From Ignelater luminosus (taxonomy: Eukaryota; Arthropoda; Insecta; Coleoptera; Elateridae): a stretch of 64,000 nucleotides of DNA. A program made the position numbers and the translations under genes. Numbering within the stretch: the first letter of the stretch is position 1; every line of letters starts with the position of its first letter. Shown here in pieces: positions 10,869-24,267 of the stretch. The notes under the pieces are model-generated. The model was not told where the DNA came from, made no database searches, and saw nothing but the letters and a program-made list of their open reading frames with translations. The DNA is taken from contig VTPC01002468.1 in assembly GCA_011009095.1 (NCBI GenBank), positions 62,001-126,000 of the forward strand, given 5' to 3'.

Positions 10869-11074
10869 CGATGTGGATGGACGACCTTCACGAAATTCAT
10901 CACTGAGAACAGAACGTCCACGCTGGAACTCAGCAAATCAATTATAAACAGTTCTGTTCGATGGAGCTTTCTCACCAAAAGCTGCATTAAGCCGTTTGAT
11001 GCATTGCTTGGGTGTTAAGTTGCTTCGAGAATCGTAAAAATCATTGCTGGACAATCTTCACGCAAGAGTTCCAT
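10869..11074 (-). pseudogene. Mariner transposase N-terminal helix-turn-helix (separated piece)
   Basis: From ATG at 11072-11074 (minus strand) the frame begins MELLREDCPAMIF, shifts by one base, then gives LTPKQCIKRLNAAFGEKAP and RGRSVLSDEFREGRPSTS. This is the mariner paired-like DNA-binding domain. An in-frame stop replaces the Trp after VYN. It is the missing N-terminus of the transposase remnant at 6370-7183. Confidence 0.8.
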
Positions 11075-11109
11075 TTTTTCACAAAATTACCTTTTTCAAC
11101 GCGCTATGT

Positions 11110-12440
11110 ATACAGAACTGGTTAGCTTAGGTTCGAACACTGAATTACAGTAAACAACTGGAATGACTGCCCATAGCTGCTTGGCGCTCGAAAATCGAGC
11201 CTCGCTGTTAGAAGAGCACGGCTGCATATCGGGTGTTTCTCTCTCACTTGTGTACGTGTGTTTTAATGGGCATCTAACGTCCAAGCTACGTTATAAGTGA
11301 AATAAATTGAGCTTTTTAATAGAAAAACACCAAAATGGTAAAGAATTGTGTTGCCTACGGATGTAGGAATGTATGTAAACTAAATCAGGGGATTCAGTAT
11401 CAAAGGTGAGTTTATTTTTGTATCTAAAATACCATGATTGGCGCCATCCGCTTAACATAACCTATGATAAAATCGTGTGTTTTTAAAATTAGCTGCAAAA
11501 AGTGCTTATGCTGGTTTAATTTTTTCAAATTTCTAATAAAGCGATCAGAAATTTTGGAGAAAATTTCACTCTAAATATTCTCAGCTTATTACGCATTTTA
11601 CTGAGGTTTCCTATTCAGGTCGACCTTAATTAGAAAGGGTTTAAAGACATGCTGTGCCTAGCATATTCAATCTTCCAAGTTATCAAGATAATCCAAATCC
11701 AAAACGAAGAAAGTTGGAACGAGATTTAGAACCGAGAGAACCAATAGAAGAGGTAATTTACCGTGAATAATCTTTTGATTGTAATTATAACCCCTAAATA
11801 ATAATTATCTATTTGAGGTACAATTAATAGAAAATAGTCCATCCGGCACACCACTTTCAGTTGATATTTCAACTTAGACATCCCCCAAAAAAAGTTAAAT
11901 TTCATTTAATTAAAAACCTTTTTTTTTAAATGTATTGTCTTTTGTAATGAATATCATAATATGTAGGTGTATTTTTTAAATAAATGCTTGTAAAATTAGT
12001 AGATCTTTTGTTATATTTTTTATAAATACCTAATATCCTAACATAAACTAAGAAAAAAGTTAAATTTTTCAATTATAATATACATCAACTGTTGGCAAAT
12101 TATGCTTTACCTCTCCATATTTGCCAAGTTTTTTTGTTAAGTCTCTCTTTCTTCCGATCTAATAACTTTTATTATAAATTATAGTCATTCTATTTCCTAT
12201 CTCCCTTTTCCTACACTTCTAGGACAGCCTATTTCAGAGTTATATTACGTTTTTAACCCTTAGTACTTGTAGCTCTCGTATAACCGCTTGAGAGGAAAAG
12301 AGATAGAAATACCCGATATGCAGCGGTCTCGTTCTAACATCGCGGACCGGATTGTGAACACGCGCGCAGTTGTTCCAGTTGTTTACTATAATTCAGTGGG
12401 TTCGAACTGTCAGTGCTTTATAGGTTAGAAGTGACAAATT
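11110..12440 (+). mobile_element. Second THAP-bearing TIR element
   Basis: Imperfect inverted repeats of about 150 bp bound this 1.3-kb stretch. Left blocks TTCGAACACTGAATTACAG, AGTAAACAACTGGAA and CTGCATATCGGGT (11130-11235) recur inverted at 12300-12425. Inside is a spliced THAP fragment. It abuts the right end of the mariner at 11108. The ends are too diverged to define a target duplication. Confidence 0.65.
11335..11752 (+). pseudogene. THAP-domain fragment lacking its middle exon
   Basis: Exon 1 (11335-11405) encodes MVKNCVAYGCRN...GIQYQR and ends in phase 2 at a GTGAG donor. An exon at about 11647-11752 encodes HAVPSIFNLP and a basic KRRKLERD stretch and ends at GTAATT. MV-C-x4-C and AVPSIFNLP are the start and end hallmarks of a THAP finger. 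The middle part with the Trp and the C-x2-H pair is absent, although the two exons would still join in frame. Without those zinc ligands the finger cannot fold, so I call it a pseudogene. Confidence 0.65.
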
Positions 12441-12640
12441 GCGGTTGTTTATCGTAGATAAATCAATAAGATCGCGTTTTAGATAAAATATTATGAAGAA
12501 TTTCGATAGCGATAACTACAATACATTTTATTATTTATTTATTGAGGTTATGTGTATTACTTTACTACTATTTTACTGTTCTTTTTAGAGTTTAAAGGGA
12601 AGTAGCACAAATCAAGGTCGGTAAATAACAAAATGGTGTG

Positions 12641-12880
12641 CTGTGAAAGGTATATCCTGTTATTAGCAGCCATTTGTTATTTTTATTATTTTATAATAAT
12701 TTATGTTGGAAATTCAGAAATTGTTAAAAATTCATTACTGTAACGGTAGTTTTGAATGTGATTTTAAACATGTTTTCAAGGTGCGTATTTTTAGGTATTA
12801 GCCGCGATTTGTGATCAAACTTGGGGCAAACTAGGACAAACGTGTAAGATAACCTCCTTTCACAGCATACTATTATTTAT
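12641..12880. repeat. MITE copy related to 59163-59355
   Basis: Ends TGCTGTGAAAGGTA and CCTTTCACAGCATA are inverted. The internal block TTGAATGTGATTTT...CAAGGTGCGTATTTTT also occurs at 59215-59260, so the two copies form a small family of about 200 bp. Confidence 0.65.
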
Positions 12881-13559
12881 GGACCTTGAGTACAAATCAT
12901 CGACAGAAGAATAATAAAATAAGGACATACCCCCCACATACAGGGCGTATGTATTTTTTAAAATTATAAATACTACAAAAAACACTAGCCTAGGGCCCCC
13001 AATGTACCAGTTTTATTTTGTGAAACCTTTTCAGAAACACCCTGTAGAATAGGTACAGTGTGATTTATAGCGGGAAATGAAAATTCGTATTCAGTTTGAC
13101 ATTCTAAGCATAAAATATGAAATAACTTTTTCCGATTATGCTAGTATGCTGTAGCCGAATTATACTGTATTTCAATTTTCAATTACTTAAAATGAGTATT
13201 TATTATTAATTTTTTGTGTGGTTGATGTAGCTTAGTGTGCCTTGATATTGTTTTATTAAATGCCATTTTTCTATTAGATATGCTATTAATCTACATTAAA
13301 TTAAATTGCTGGAATTTAAAACTGCTTCAGTGCAGGAAGTCACGCTTACGTAAGTAAATAATTCTAAATTACTTACTTTTCTAGTATTTAGAATAAAATT
13401 CACACAAGTAATGGCAAACAGTAGGTGGTTTTTCTCCGTGTCGGAAACAACTAATTTAAAGTGCACTAAAAATTAATTTGCATGGCGAATAGAAAATAAG
13501 CAAATTTTCTTCTAGCAGTAATACTTTTTCTAAAAAATTTTTCACGAAATCTACTGATT

Positions 13560-13758
13560 TCTTGCAACGTAATCTACCGAAACTCATCGCGACAGATTTG
13601 GCAACGTTGGTTCGGGGGCACCGGGGCTTTAAGCGGATGAGCGATGCGTATACGTCTCGCCTTGCATATTCAACGAATAAAAGGAAATTATAAATGTTGT
13701 TGGTTTAAATTAGTTTATCTAAATAAGTGATGTGGTTTTAAGTTATTTTATTTTTGTG
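13560..13758 (+). promoter_or_regulatory. Adar: Proximal Adar promoter / 5' UTR region
   Basis: The 200 bp before the proximal start codon include a locally CpG-rich stretch (13570-13660), in contrast to the AT-rich neighbourhood. This fits a transcription start region for the 13759 exon. No TATA box is obvious. Confidence 0.4.
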
Positions 13759-13816
13759 ATGGCGAATGATACAGAGGTGCTAATTAACGCTGCAAACAAT
13801 AAAAGGCCGCACGAAG
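13759..13816 (+). CDS. Adar: Adar proximal first coding exon
   Basis: The ATG at 13759 opens [19 protein letters not shown], followed by one base of the next codon before a GTAAAG donor. It joins 14031 in phase 1 to give Gly then [18 protein letters not shown], a basic stretch that may serve nuclear import. I chose this start because it is short, in frame and next to a CpG-richer region, as expected for the constitutive insect isoform. Confidence 0.85.
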
Positions 13817-16800
13817 GTAAAGTTGATAGGTTAGATTAAATGCTTAACAACGGAAATGATAATAAAAACGAATAAAACCTGTAGCGTTGCGGGAATTTCA
13901 AAATTGCTCTTTAACAAAATTAATTAATCTTACAAACTTCGTGATACAAATTCTAACAGACTAAGATTTAAAACTTTGTAGCTTTTTACATACTAAACGA
14001 TGCAAATGTGATAATTCCTATTTTTTTTAGGCCAAGATGATGATAATGCAGTTCAGTCACTAGTGAAACGCAGAAAGAAGGATGCAGTAAATATATGCCA
14101 GAAAAATCCTGTATCGCTTCTCAATGAATTAAAGCCTGGAGTGAAATATAATGTTATAGAACAGTTAGGCCCTCCCCACGCTCCACTTTTTAAAGTTGCT
14201 GTTGAGATTGATGGACAAACACATATAGGACTAGGTGGTTCAAAAAAGATAGCAAAATGTAAAGCTGCTGAAATAGCCCTGCAGTCTTTTATACAGTTCC
14301 CTAACAATGTGAAAGTTGTGCCAGCTACTACCAATATAGATTTTACTAGTGATAATTTTGAAGCAAATCGTCAGAATAACTCAAAAGAAAGTGACTCGTC
14401 ACAATCTAATAAAGAAGATAATTCCCAAACAACAAAAAGTTCTGTTATGTTATTGAATGAGTTATACCCTGCTACAAAATATGAATGTGTGGAGAATGGT
14501 GATGATATTTATGCAAGATTTAAAGTTACTGCTGTAGTTGGACAAGAAAGATTTGTTGGTACAGGTAATGCATACAAGTTAAATGTTAAAAATAATTACT
14601 TAATTTTAACTACAGAATGTTTGTCTTGCATGATTAAATGCTTTCAATTAGTAAACGTATTAAAGGTTGATTTTAAGTTTTGAGTTTTCATAGTTTGGAT
14701 TGTACTTACCAATATACTACTAGCAGACAAATTCTTAAAAGTACTCTGCCCTTCTTTTGAACTGTATATTGTATAACAAAACAGTTGTTACAATAATGGA
14801 AAAGACCTCAATTTTGACAATTTTTATATTACAGAAAAGAGGTTATAACCTATAATAGATTTTTGGAAATATGTTAAAAGCAAAAATATGTTTCAAGCTA
14901 AATAATTATCTCTGAAATGAAGAGGAATATACAAGGTGCCCTGGAAATGCCAATAAAGCTTCAAGTAGCAGCCTTCTTCAGTCTCTTAAGATACCAGGAT
15001 TGGAAACACAAATGTTCTAATGTACTTAGTTTCATGACACAAACCAATAAAAGAAATCAAAACTTGACGACACTGCTGCAGGCCAATGAATATAGTACAT
15101 CCCTGAAAGCAGGCTTTGAATTTGGAAATACATCAAATAAGTAGGCTAAAAGTGATTTACAGAATAAATTTCTGCCATGTACTGATTTAGGTCAAAATAT
15201 ATTATCAAAAAATTCAAGCGTAGTTAATTTATGGTTAGAAATCACCGATATTATTGCTGTTAAATTAGATTATTAAGTTTATAATTTTGGAGCTATTAGG
15301 TCTACAAATAAAACCCAGAAGTAAATAAAACATTGAAATGTTATTTTATCGTCGCACAGATGTTTTGGTATACATACATGCATACGTTACCAGTTTAATA
15401 TTAAAATGCATTCTGAGCTTAAATATTTTATTCCATGGTATTGAACAAGCCTTATTAACTTTAATTATTATAGGATTAAATTGACAATAAAATTGTGTTA
15501 TTTCAATTTAAAGCAATGTTCAAATTGTCTTCTTTCAGCTTCACAATATTTTCTTGCTTTTATTAGAACTGTCATTGTAAGGCACGCGACCTTTGATGCT
15601 CAGAAGACAAATTTTGGCCGGGTGGCCCTACATGCATGACTTTTACAATTTTCTTTCTCGCTTGCTTGTGCAGTAAGCTCCGCCTTTTGCGTATTTTGCA
15701 TGCCACGAGATTTGGAAACTACCCTAATTACCATTACAACTACCAAGAATTCAAATCATTTCCACGTATTCATTAAGTGCATATTCCATGATAAGTCTAA
15801 AAGAAAACTAAATATGAAATCAAAATAAAACATCTGGGAATGCAAAGCATAACCACAACAAACTCCGTTTTGTTACTTTTTTCAGACTTCGGCTGCCATT
15901 TTGGCCATGTTCCCGAGGAGTTATCAAAAAATGAAGATACCACGTGGTTGTCTTTAGTTTTTGATGTAGAATCCAAATCTGAAGTCAAAATTTCAGAATT
16001 TGACAAAAAATGCGGACATACATACAGCCATACAGACAGACTTTGCAAATTCAGTTGAATATCAACTTAATACAAGCTTAAATGAGATATGAACTGAAAA
16101 TCTTCAGAAATACAAAATGCAGAGAAAATTATTCGAATACAGGAACTAAAATCTCATAAGAAATCAAAGATTTATCAATTTTGTTTTGGTGTTAACAGAC
16201 CATAAGGAATGTCAAAACTTGAAAGAATTGCTGACAACTAATTTCATCAGATATATCAGTTTTAGTACACCCAGAATTTGCAATCTGATTAATTATTTAT
16301 TAATTAAGGGTAATTTTTGTTTCAATAGATTTGTTTATTGGTAATGGCTTTATTTGGATTGAATTCCTTGGTTTCTGTTTATTTGGTATTAAAAGTATTA
16401 ACTTCTAACCTCTTGTACAAGAAAACTAAGCTGCAGGGGAATTTTGTTTTTGTAGATTTGCAATTAGCACTCATAGAAGATGGTTTACCTGAAACTTTAT
16501 TGGCATTTTTGGCACACCCTGTAGAAAAGGAGTAAACAGAATGCAAAGTAACAGAATCTAGGTCGTTATTCTGTAATTTTCTGTTATTTTTAATAACCTT
16601 GTTATATTTTGTTGTCATGACTATGAATTTTTATTTCCTCATTTTAACATTATATTATCATGCTATATTTTGTTTACAAGTTTGAGGGAGACCCCCTCTG
16701 TGTCTGTTTTAGAGTCGGTTTTTGAATAAAACTCAGAGCAGATTTGATGTTCTAGTTTTTTTTAAAAAAAGTGGTCTTGGGGAGGTACAAATTATAAACC

Positions 16801-19800
16801 TTAAGGTTGCTTAATGAACAGTAAAGGAGGCAGGACTTCTAAGAATTATCCTGGTGATTACGTACACGTATTTCAGTGCATACTATTATTTACAGACATT
16901 GGGGCATATTATGAATGATCTATTAAACTATAAACACTAAACATCTAATTTCCATGACAACCATTAGTGATCTTATCATAAGCTAGAAAATTGCCTAAGG
17001 TTATCTTTATGTTTTTCTAGTAGATGTCTTTTAAGATATCTTTTAAATTAATAGATCATTGCTAATACAATCCCTTGGCTTTAGAAAACAAAATGTACAA
17101 ATTTGATTCAAACTACCAAGTGATTTTTTTTAAGTGATTTAAGGTAGGCTATTACTGGTTTACTGACTATCTGTATCGAATTAATTTGAATTCACAAATA
17201 TATGAGGTAAAATTGTTAGAAAGTAGTTCAATTATTATCATTTTTTATGGTTTTTAATACTTCATTGTGCTATATATTATACTTCATTGCACTAATTGCA
17301 TTAAAAAAAACTAACATTTACAAAAAGCAGTCATCTTCAACACAAATTCATAAATGAATAATAATGACAGCCTAATTAGTGCATTTGATACAAAAATGTA
17401 ATCAACTGTCAGTATGACAGATAATTTTATCTGTGAAGATTTTTACATGACTTTTAAGCCAACTAGTATATTACTAATTCTATCTTTATTTTATTTTTAG
17501 CTTTTTAATAAAGATAACATAAACAAGTGACACATCAATGTACTCAGAAAAAAAACCAAGTAGGTGCTGTATGTTGAAAACTAATTAAGATAAATGGGCT
17601 GATTTCCATGTGCAAAGATATGGCAATTTTTCATTATAAGGAGAAAGTATATGTTGTATTCAGACAAATTCGTATAATATAATTACGAGGATAAATTGAA
17701 AAGGCTCCGGCCTAGACAAGAAAACAAAAGAATATCGCATAAACAGTAATTTTATTTTTCAATGTACCCTTTCAAATTCAATGCACTTGGTCCATCTATG
17801 TTCAAGTGCTCTTATTTCATTCTTATAAGCTCTTTCATCCAACTGGTCAAAATAGGCGTTTGTGGCAGCAGTCACATCTTCATCGGACTCGTACTTCTTT
17901 CCAGCATGAAAGTTTTTCAAGTTTAAAAATAAACTAAAAAAGGGTGCATGGTGCATGCAATTCATTAATTTTGCATTATCCTGGTGAAACAGAATTTTCT
18001 TCTTTGCAAATCCAGGTCGTTTTTCTTGAATTTTTTCTTTTAGCTGAACAAGTAGAGTAGCATAGTATGCCCTGTTGATTGTTTTACCATTTTTAAGATA
18101 ATCCACCAAAAGAATACCCTTTGTATCCCAAAAAACTGAAGCCAAAATTTTTCCGGCCGACGGAACTATTTTGGCCTTTTTCGGAACAGGTTCTCCTTTG
18201 GCAGTCTATTGCTTCGATCGCTGCTTCGTTTCTGGGGTATAGTGGTGAACCCACGTCTCATCTGCTGTAATAAATCGTCGCAAAAAAATCTACTGGATTG
18301 CGTTTAAACAAGTCCAAACACTCCTCCGAAACTGTTTTGCGTGTCAGCTTTCGCTCCAGTGTGAGTAGTCGTGGCGTCCATCGCGCGGATAACTTTCTCA
18401 TCTCCAAAACTTCGGTTAGTATATAATATGTCTGCTCTGTTGAAATACCCACAGTATTCGCGATTTCCATCAATTTCAATCGCCGGTTATTCAAAACAAC
18501 TTTGTGAACTTTCTTGAAAATTTCTGTTGTGGTGGCTGTTTTTGACCTTCCTGAACGCGGTGCATCTTCTGTGCTCTTGCGACCACGTTTAAAATCCACA
18601 ATCCAAGTTTTAACTGTGATGCATGAAGGGGAAGATTCGTGTAATGTGCCGTCTAGCTCAGCTTTTATTTCGGTAACAGTTCGATATAGCTACCCCTAGG
18701 ATTTAAGTTCTACAGTAAAACTTAAACCTTACCAATGCATGTATATCCAATCAGAGAATCAAAACACACCTGCAGAAGGCCTCTCCGACGCCAAACACTT
18801 AGAAATTTTTTAAGGTTTGTTTCAACAAACAATCCCAGGTGGTTTGACGTACTTTTTTTACTTTTCCAATGCACAGGTTCGTAGTTTGAAACTAATTGGA
18901 AATTGTTTCTGTTGGAACGGATATTAGTTGATGCTACTACCGTTAGATGTCTATATACATAAACTGCAAATTGTAAATAAACTAACCTTAAAAGGGTTAA
19001 GGTTTTTTTACTTGTAAGTCAACTGCGCAGACGCCAAACCGGAGTTTTTTTAACAATCCTCAAACTGTTTTGACTGTCGGCAACTGGTTTGGAATTGTAG
19101 TCCGCAGTTTGTTGGAACGGATAAACTTGAATGCTCACACTCGTGACTATCACGAATAGCTTGGGATTTGTGTTGGAACAAACCTTTAAAAAACTGCCAT
19201 GACACCATAATATCGCGGCTACGTTCTTAGTACTCCCCGACAGTGTACCAACCAACAGTACCACAACCCAATTTCCCTAAATCACCTGGAGGACATTAAC
19301 CTCGCGCAAGCATGAACGAATTCATTCATTCAATTCGGCCCCCTACAAGATTGGGGTGGAATTCTTGAAAAAAATGATTGTTTTACTGCTTCTAACCTAA
19401 CTACCCCTTCGCTTCGCGCCCATCACAAGATTGAGGTGAATAAAATTTATACGTGGGTCATGTTGCAATAGGCTGTTGTGAGTGTGTGCAGCAGCTGATT
19501 CAGTTGCCAACTTCATAGTTTCTATTGTGCAATATAACCTCAGATGTGCTTAAAAATTGTGTTTGTTTTTCGTCGGTTTCACCAAGATTGGATTAATTTT
19601 CTTTACCTCCGGCCACCTAGTTGTGTTCTGTGAGTAATTCCCTACGTGCTGATACCAAAAACTTGCTCTCAAAACGGCGCTTTCCTAGGGGTAGCTATAT
19701 CGAACATATTTCTTTTGGGGATAAACCCTTAATATGAGAATATTTAATAACTTATTTATATTTTTGTTATTTTACAGCCAGACTGATAAATCTTGAAACA

Positions 19801-22800
19801 ATATAAAGCCGTAAAAACATCGCGCAAATTTGTATCCTATATGGGTTAGGCCGGAGACTTTTCAATTTATCCACGTATAGTGCATAAATTGAACATTACA
19901 ATTTTCAAGCCATTAGCTTTGCCTGCACGTGCGTAACCTTCAACTGCCCACACAGCTGTTGCTAACAGATTTAAATATCTCATTATTTATTATTGCCTCT
20001 TTATTTTATTGGATGGGTTAGACATAAACTACTATATTTTTCATCTTTTCAGTTTGTGCATGCATGTTTGAGTACAATAGAACACTGTTGGTTTTTCTTT
20101 CTGGAAACAATAAATATTCTTTTTTAGCTAAACTAAGTTTAACCCTTATCCGGGCAACGTATTTTAGTTACGCTACCGAGCAAGATGGGTCCAGTGGACC
20201 CGCCTTTGCATTATAAAGTTTTTGTTTTACTTTTTGTTAGTATTGCATACAAGCGTAATTAAATAAGATAAAAACAATTATTATTTAAGATGACTAGAAG
20301 TAAATATCTTTCCTGGTTCAATATAATTCTGCAAAATCATATAACCTAATTTACCTAGAAAGGCATCAGAAACTCAAAAACCATACTTTTGTATTGGATA
20401 TTCTTCATTTCTGTATAATTTTTCTACCAAGTCATATATTTTATAGCTTGTACGTGATTTTTGCTTAATTGTAAAATTGTAAAGTGGAGGTGGCTGGAGC
20501 TTAAAGAGGGTCACAACACAAAAATCGTAATTTATCTTTTAACATATTTTTGTAGGTCATTGAAATGGAATTCGAATGGTCTAAGTCCTGTTTTGATACC
20601 CGGAATAGTTACGTAAATATTGCTGTTTAAAGATTTGAGTGTGACGTCGAAGCGCAAGACGGCTGTGTTGTGTCTATCTGCAGCATTGTATCAGGAACCG
20701 ATTTATTGCAATATAGATCAAATTACACGTTAATATAAATACAAGTCAATTCTGTTATATTATGTGAATTCTTTCAGTAAGCATTTAAGACTGTTATCAG
20801 AAATATTTAAGGGTGAAATATTCATATTTTAAATCTTCAATTTTAACCAATAAACCTTTATAAATTTAAATCGAGTGTCCAATTAAAATTTCTTTGTTTA
20901 TTTTTAGAATAATATTTATTTGTGTTTTATTTTAAAATGAATTCAAACCTTAGCAGTTTGAATCTGTTCGTGAGAATTTTGAAGAGGCAAGTGATAGTGA
21001 TTCTAATAAATAACGAATATTAAATACCACATCAAGAGCAAGATAGATTAAATGGTGTAAATGCAAGAATTGTAGATGTTGACTGATGAGGAAAGCATGT
21101 GGTATGTTGAAAAAAAGTCAGTGGAAAAAGTTAAGAATGAGGATTTTTGTCGTGTTACCGAGTACACACAATTTTCAAAATCAATCTTACTCGTAAGTAA
21201 AAACCTGCTGCAGTAGGCTAGACATATAATCTCGATTTAAAAACAAAAATTCGTTTTAAGAAACAATTGGTAACTGCAGAAAATGTTTTAAACAGGACTT
21301 GGCGGTATGTAATACCTATACAGGGTGTTTCATTAATAATTGGAAATATTTTAACTGTAGAATCCTGAGCTCAAAATATTAAGATTTAACCCAAATCGCT
21401 TAGATAAAATGTGGCTCCTTACTGAGTTACAGGGTGTTTTATTTAAAAATTTAAAAACTATTTGTTTCAAGAAATTTTAATAAATAACATTATCTTTTGT
21501 TGCTAATAGGGATTAAAGTTTCATTTGCGTAATAAATGCAATCCTATGACCCAAAAACACCAACATAATTAATACACATTCAAATCAAATAACTATGCCG
21601 CTTCATTTTTAACTTTAAATATCTTGAAAAATAATGACTATATCGCTATGAATGAAGAGTATGTTATTTACATAGAAAGTATTGGAGAATCGAAAAATTG
21701 TGCTAAAATGGCAATTCCGCCAGTGGCGTAGAATTTGAGAAGGGTCAACCATTCACTTGCCCTTATCGTACGCCTCTGGTAGTAGCCAAAAACGTTTATT
21801 TAACATAGGGTGTACAGTACCTACACTTCCTGCCAAGTATGACAAGGATACGTCAAATAGTTTTAAAGTACTGGATACAAATAGTTTTTAAATTTATAAA
21901 TGAAACACCCTGTAACTCAGTAAGGAGCCACATTTTATCTAAGTGATTTGGGTTAAATCTTAATATTTTGAGCTCGAGATTCTACAGTTAAAAGATTTCC
22001 AATTACTAATGAAACACCCTCTATAAACAATTCACTGCGTGATAAATTCATGGACATTTGCAGCATCTAGCCACATAGCAAATCGTTTTGGGGAATGATT
22101 TTTGTTTGAAAATTTATAAAAAATATTCCCTTTTCTCAATTGCTTTTATTCTTTGAACTATTTCTACAATTGTATACACTACAAGCAGGCAATTTTAAAT
22201 TAAGTTTAAAAATAATCTAAAAACTGCTTGTGAAAACACCAGCAAGTGTGAACGCAATGCATATAAAAGTCGAGCGTCTCTCGCGGCCGGTCTGCGCTTT
22301 GGCGTCACACACATTTCAATTATTGCTCATAACTTCCTTATCGTATCAGATAAACTTCCGGGAAATTACACACGAATATAAATACCTGAAAACTTCAATT
22401 TGAGACAAATTTGTTTTTGTGTTGTGATCTCCTTTAAGGGTAGAATCTTAATCGAAAACTTTGTACATAGTTTAGTCTTCCCCTCCCAGTATAAGAAAAT
22501 GCCCTTGGATTTGTTCCGATATCTTTTTTGGTTTTCAAAATATTCAGGGTGGGAAGTTTTAAAATGATCACCCTGTATATTTAGTTATACATTACTTTTT
22601 CATTTATGTACCTTACAAAATGATTACAAAAATAAAAATAAGATCATAATGTAGTGTTGCCAGCTCTAAAGACTTTTATTTGGTCATATGTTAAAAACTA
22701 TGGATTTATGTCAAAAAATATTTTTAAGGTAGTACCGCTGGTGTAAACGTAAAATTGTTGGAACATCAGTAGTCAAGTGTTCATTATTCTTGTCAGAGAC

Positions 22801-24236
22801 TGTTAATTTAAAATGTAAATATAAAAGCGTTCTTTCTCTTGAAAAAATAAGGAAAAACTCTTTTCAACAAATCGGGCAGAAATTTTCTTTTTGTATTCAA
22901 AATATTCATAATAAACTAATTTATAAATAAGTTTTTGAAAAAATGTATAGAAAAGTTTCAAAGTTATGACAGAAAATATCTAACTTTTAGTTAACTGGTG
23001 TATGCAAAGCATGTTAAAAGTGTCAATTTTGACCACAAATATCTCCTCTATTAAACGGGCTTGAATTTTCAATTTCAGCTATTTGCTAAGAGAACATTAT
23101 TCTTTATGTGTACATGCAGTTTCATTTAATTCCATAGAAAGGTGGGTTTACGGTAGGTTACCTTTAAGGTAGTGTCTCTGTAAACTCACTTTTCTATGAA
23201 ATTTAATGAAATTGCGTGTACACATAAAGAATAACCTCTTAACAAATAGCTGAAATTGAAAATTTTAATGCTGCTATTTCAATTGCCCATCAGGTTTTTT
23301 ATAAATTTATTTATGTGAAATTAACATTATATTATACAGTGTATCCACATTTTGATGCTCACTATTGGGATCTCAGAAATTGTAAGAGATACAAAGTCGG
23401 TTAAAGAAAAGATTTGGCTATTTTGGAGATCAGTTTACTTATGCTTTTGTTTTTTCAAAAAAGTTCACCGCTTACTAGATATTTGCTAAAAATGAAATTA
23501 TTTTATTTTTTTTTAAGTGAAATATCTCGGGAACGAGTAAAGATAGAAAAGAACAACAAAGAGGGTGTTTTAGAGAATTTACTCCAAAACACAAAAAAAT
23601 TATTTTCGCAATTGTCTTGTTTTACTTCGGCCGTGAAACGTAAATCCAAATTTTTTCTAATGGAACGCCTACTTGATTTCCATATTACTGAAGGGCACGC
23701 CTTAAATGCTTTTCAGTGATACATGGTTTGACATAGCTATTCTTTTGTTTTACGGAGTTATGAAGTGAAAATCATTTTTCATCATAGTGCGCTGTGACAT
23801 CTAACACACAAAGTCGTGGAGTTTTATCAAAGAAATTCATTTGTTATGCAAAAATTGCTAAAACTAAATACACTTTAGCTGCTTATTTGATGCTATCTGT
23901 GAATGCTCAGTAAAGTATCTTAAAAGCATCTTTTGTTTTGTTTTAACAATTGTTACATAACAAATGTAATTTATCTGACAAAAATAAATGATTTTCATAT
24001 GTTTAAAGCCATGGCACACTAAGTGGGAAATGCTTTTTATTTAAAAAAAAAAATAAAATAATTTCGGTTTTAGCAAATATCTAGTAAGCCGTGAACTTTT
24101 TTGAAAAAACAAAAGCATAAGTAAACTGATCTCCAAAATAGCTAAATCTTTTCTAATTTAATTGACTTCGTATCTCTTACAATTTCCGAGATCCCAATAG
24201 TGAACATCGAAATGTGGACACACTGTATAGTAATTA

Positions 24237-24267
<31 letters not shown>

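Larger units (their letters stand above)
6319..11108 (-). mobile_element. Mariner element broken open by nested insertions
   Basis: The left end is TA-CGAGGCGTGCTGGAAAAATTT at 6317; the right end, CTTTTTCAACGCGCTATG-TA at 11108, is a degenerate inverse copy. The transposase is antisense and split: its C-terminal three quarters are at 6370-7183 and its N-terminal helix-turn-helix at 10869-11074. Between them, 7193-10859 is foreign: a THAP-bearing element, a long-TIR MITE, and a DD41D element inside the MITE. A 9-bp sequence GGTAATAAC (7184-7192) / GGTAACAAC (10860-10868) flanks the MITE insertion as a near-perfect target duplication. Confidence 0.75.
17686..19875 (-). mobile_element. Mariner element with a nested insertion
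   Basis: The TIRs read CGAGGATAAATTGAAAAGGC (17686) and, inverted at 19847-19875, CGTGGATAAATTGAAAAGTC, continuing as CTCCGGCCTA. Both are flanked by TA. The transposase is antisense and decayed. A 1.03-kb element is inserted at its 5' end. It lies in Adar intron 2 on the opposite strand to Adar. Confidence 0.85.

Noticed and set aside
10548-11018. 156-codon plus-strand frame
   Set aside because: It is antisense to the mariner N-terminal remnant and crosses the long-TIR MITE.
14917-15144. 75-codon frame in Adar intron 2
   Set aside because: Reads fairly protein-like but has no recognised domain and no supported splice sites; could be a transposon relic.
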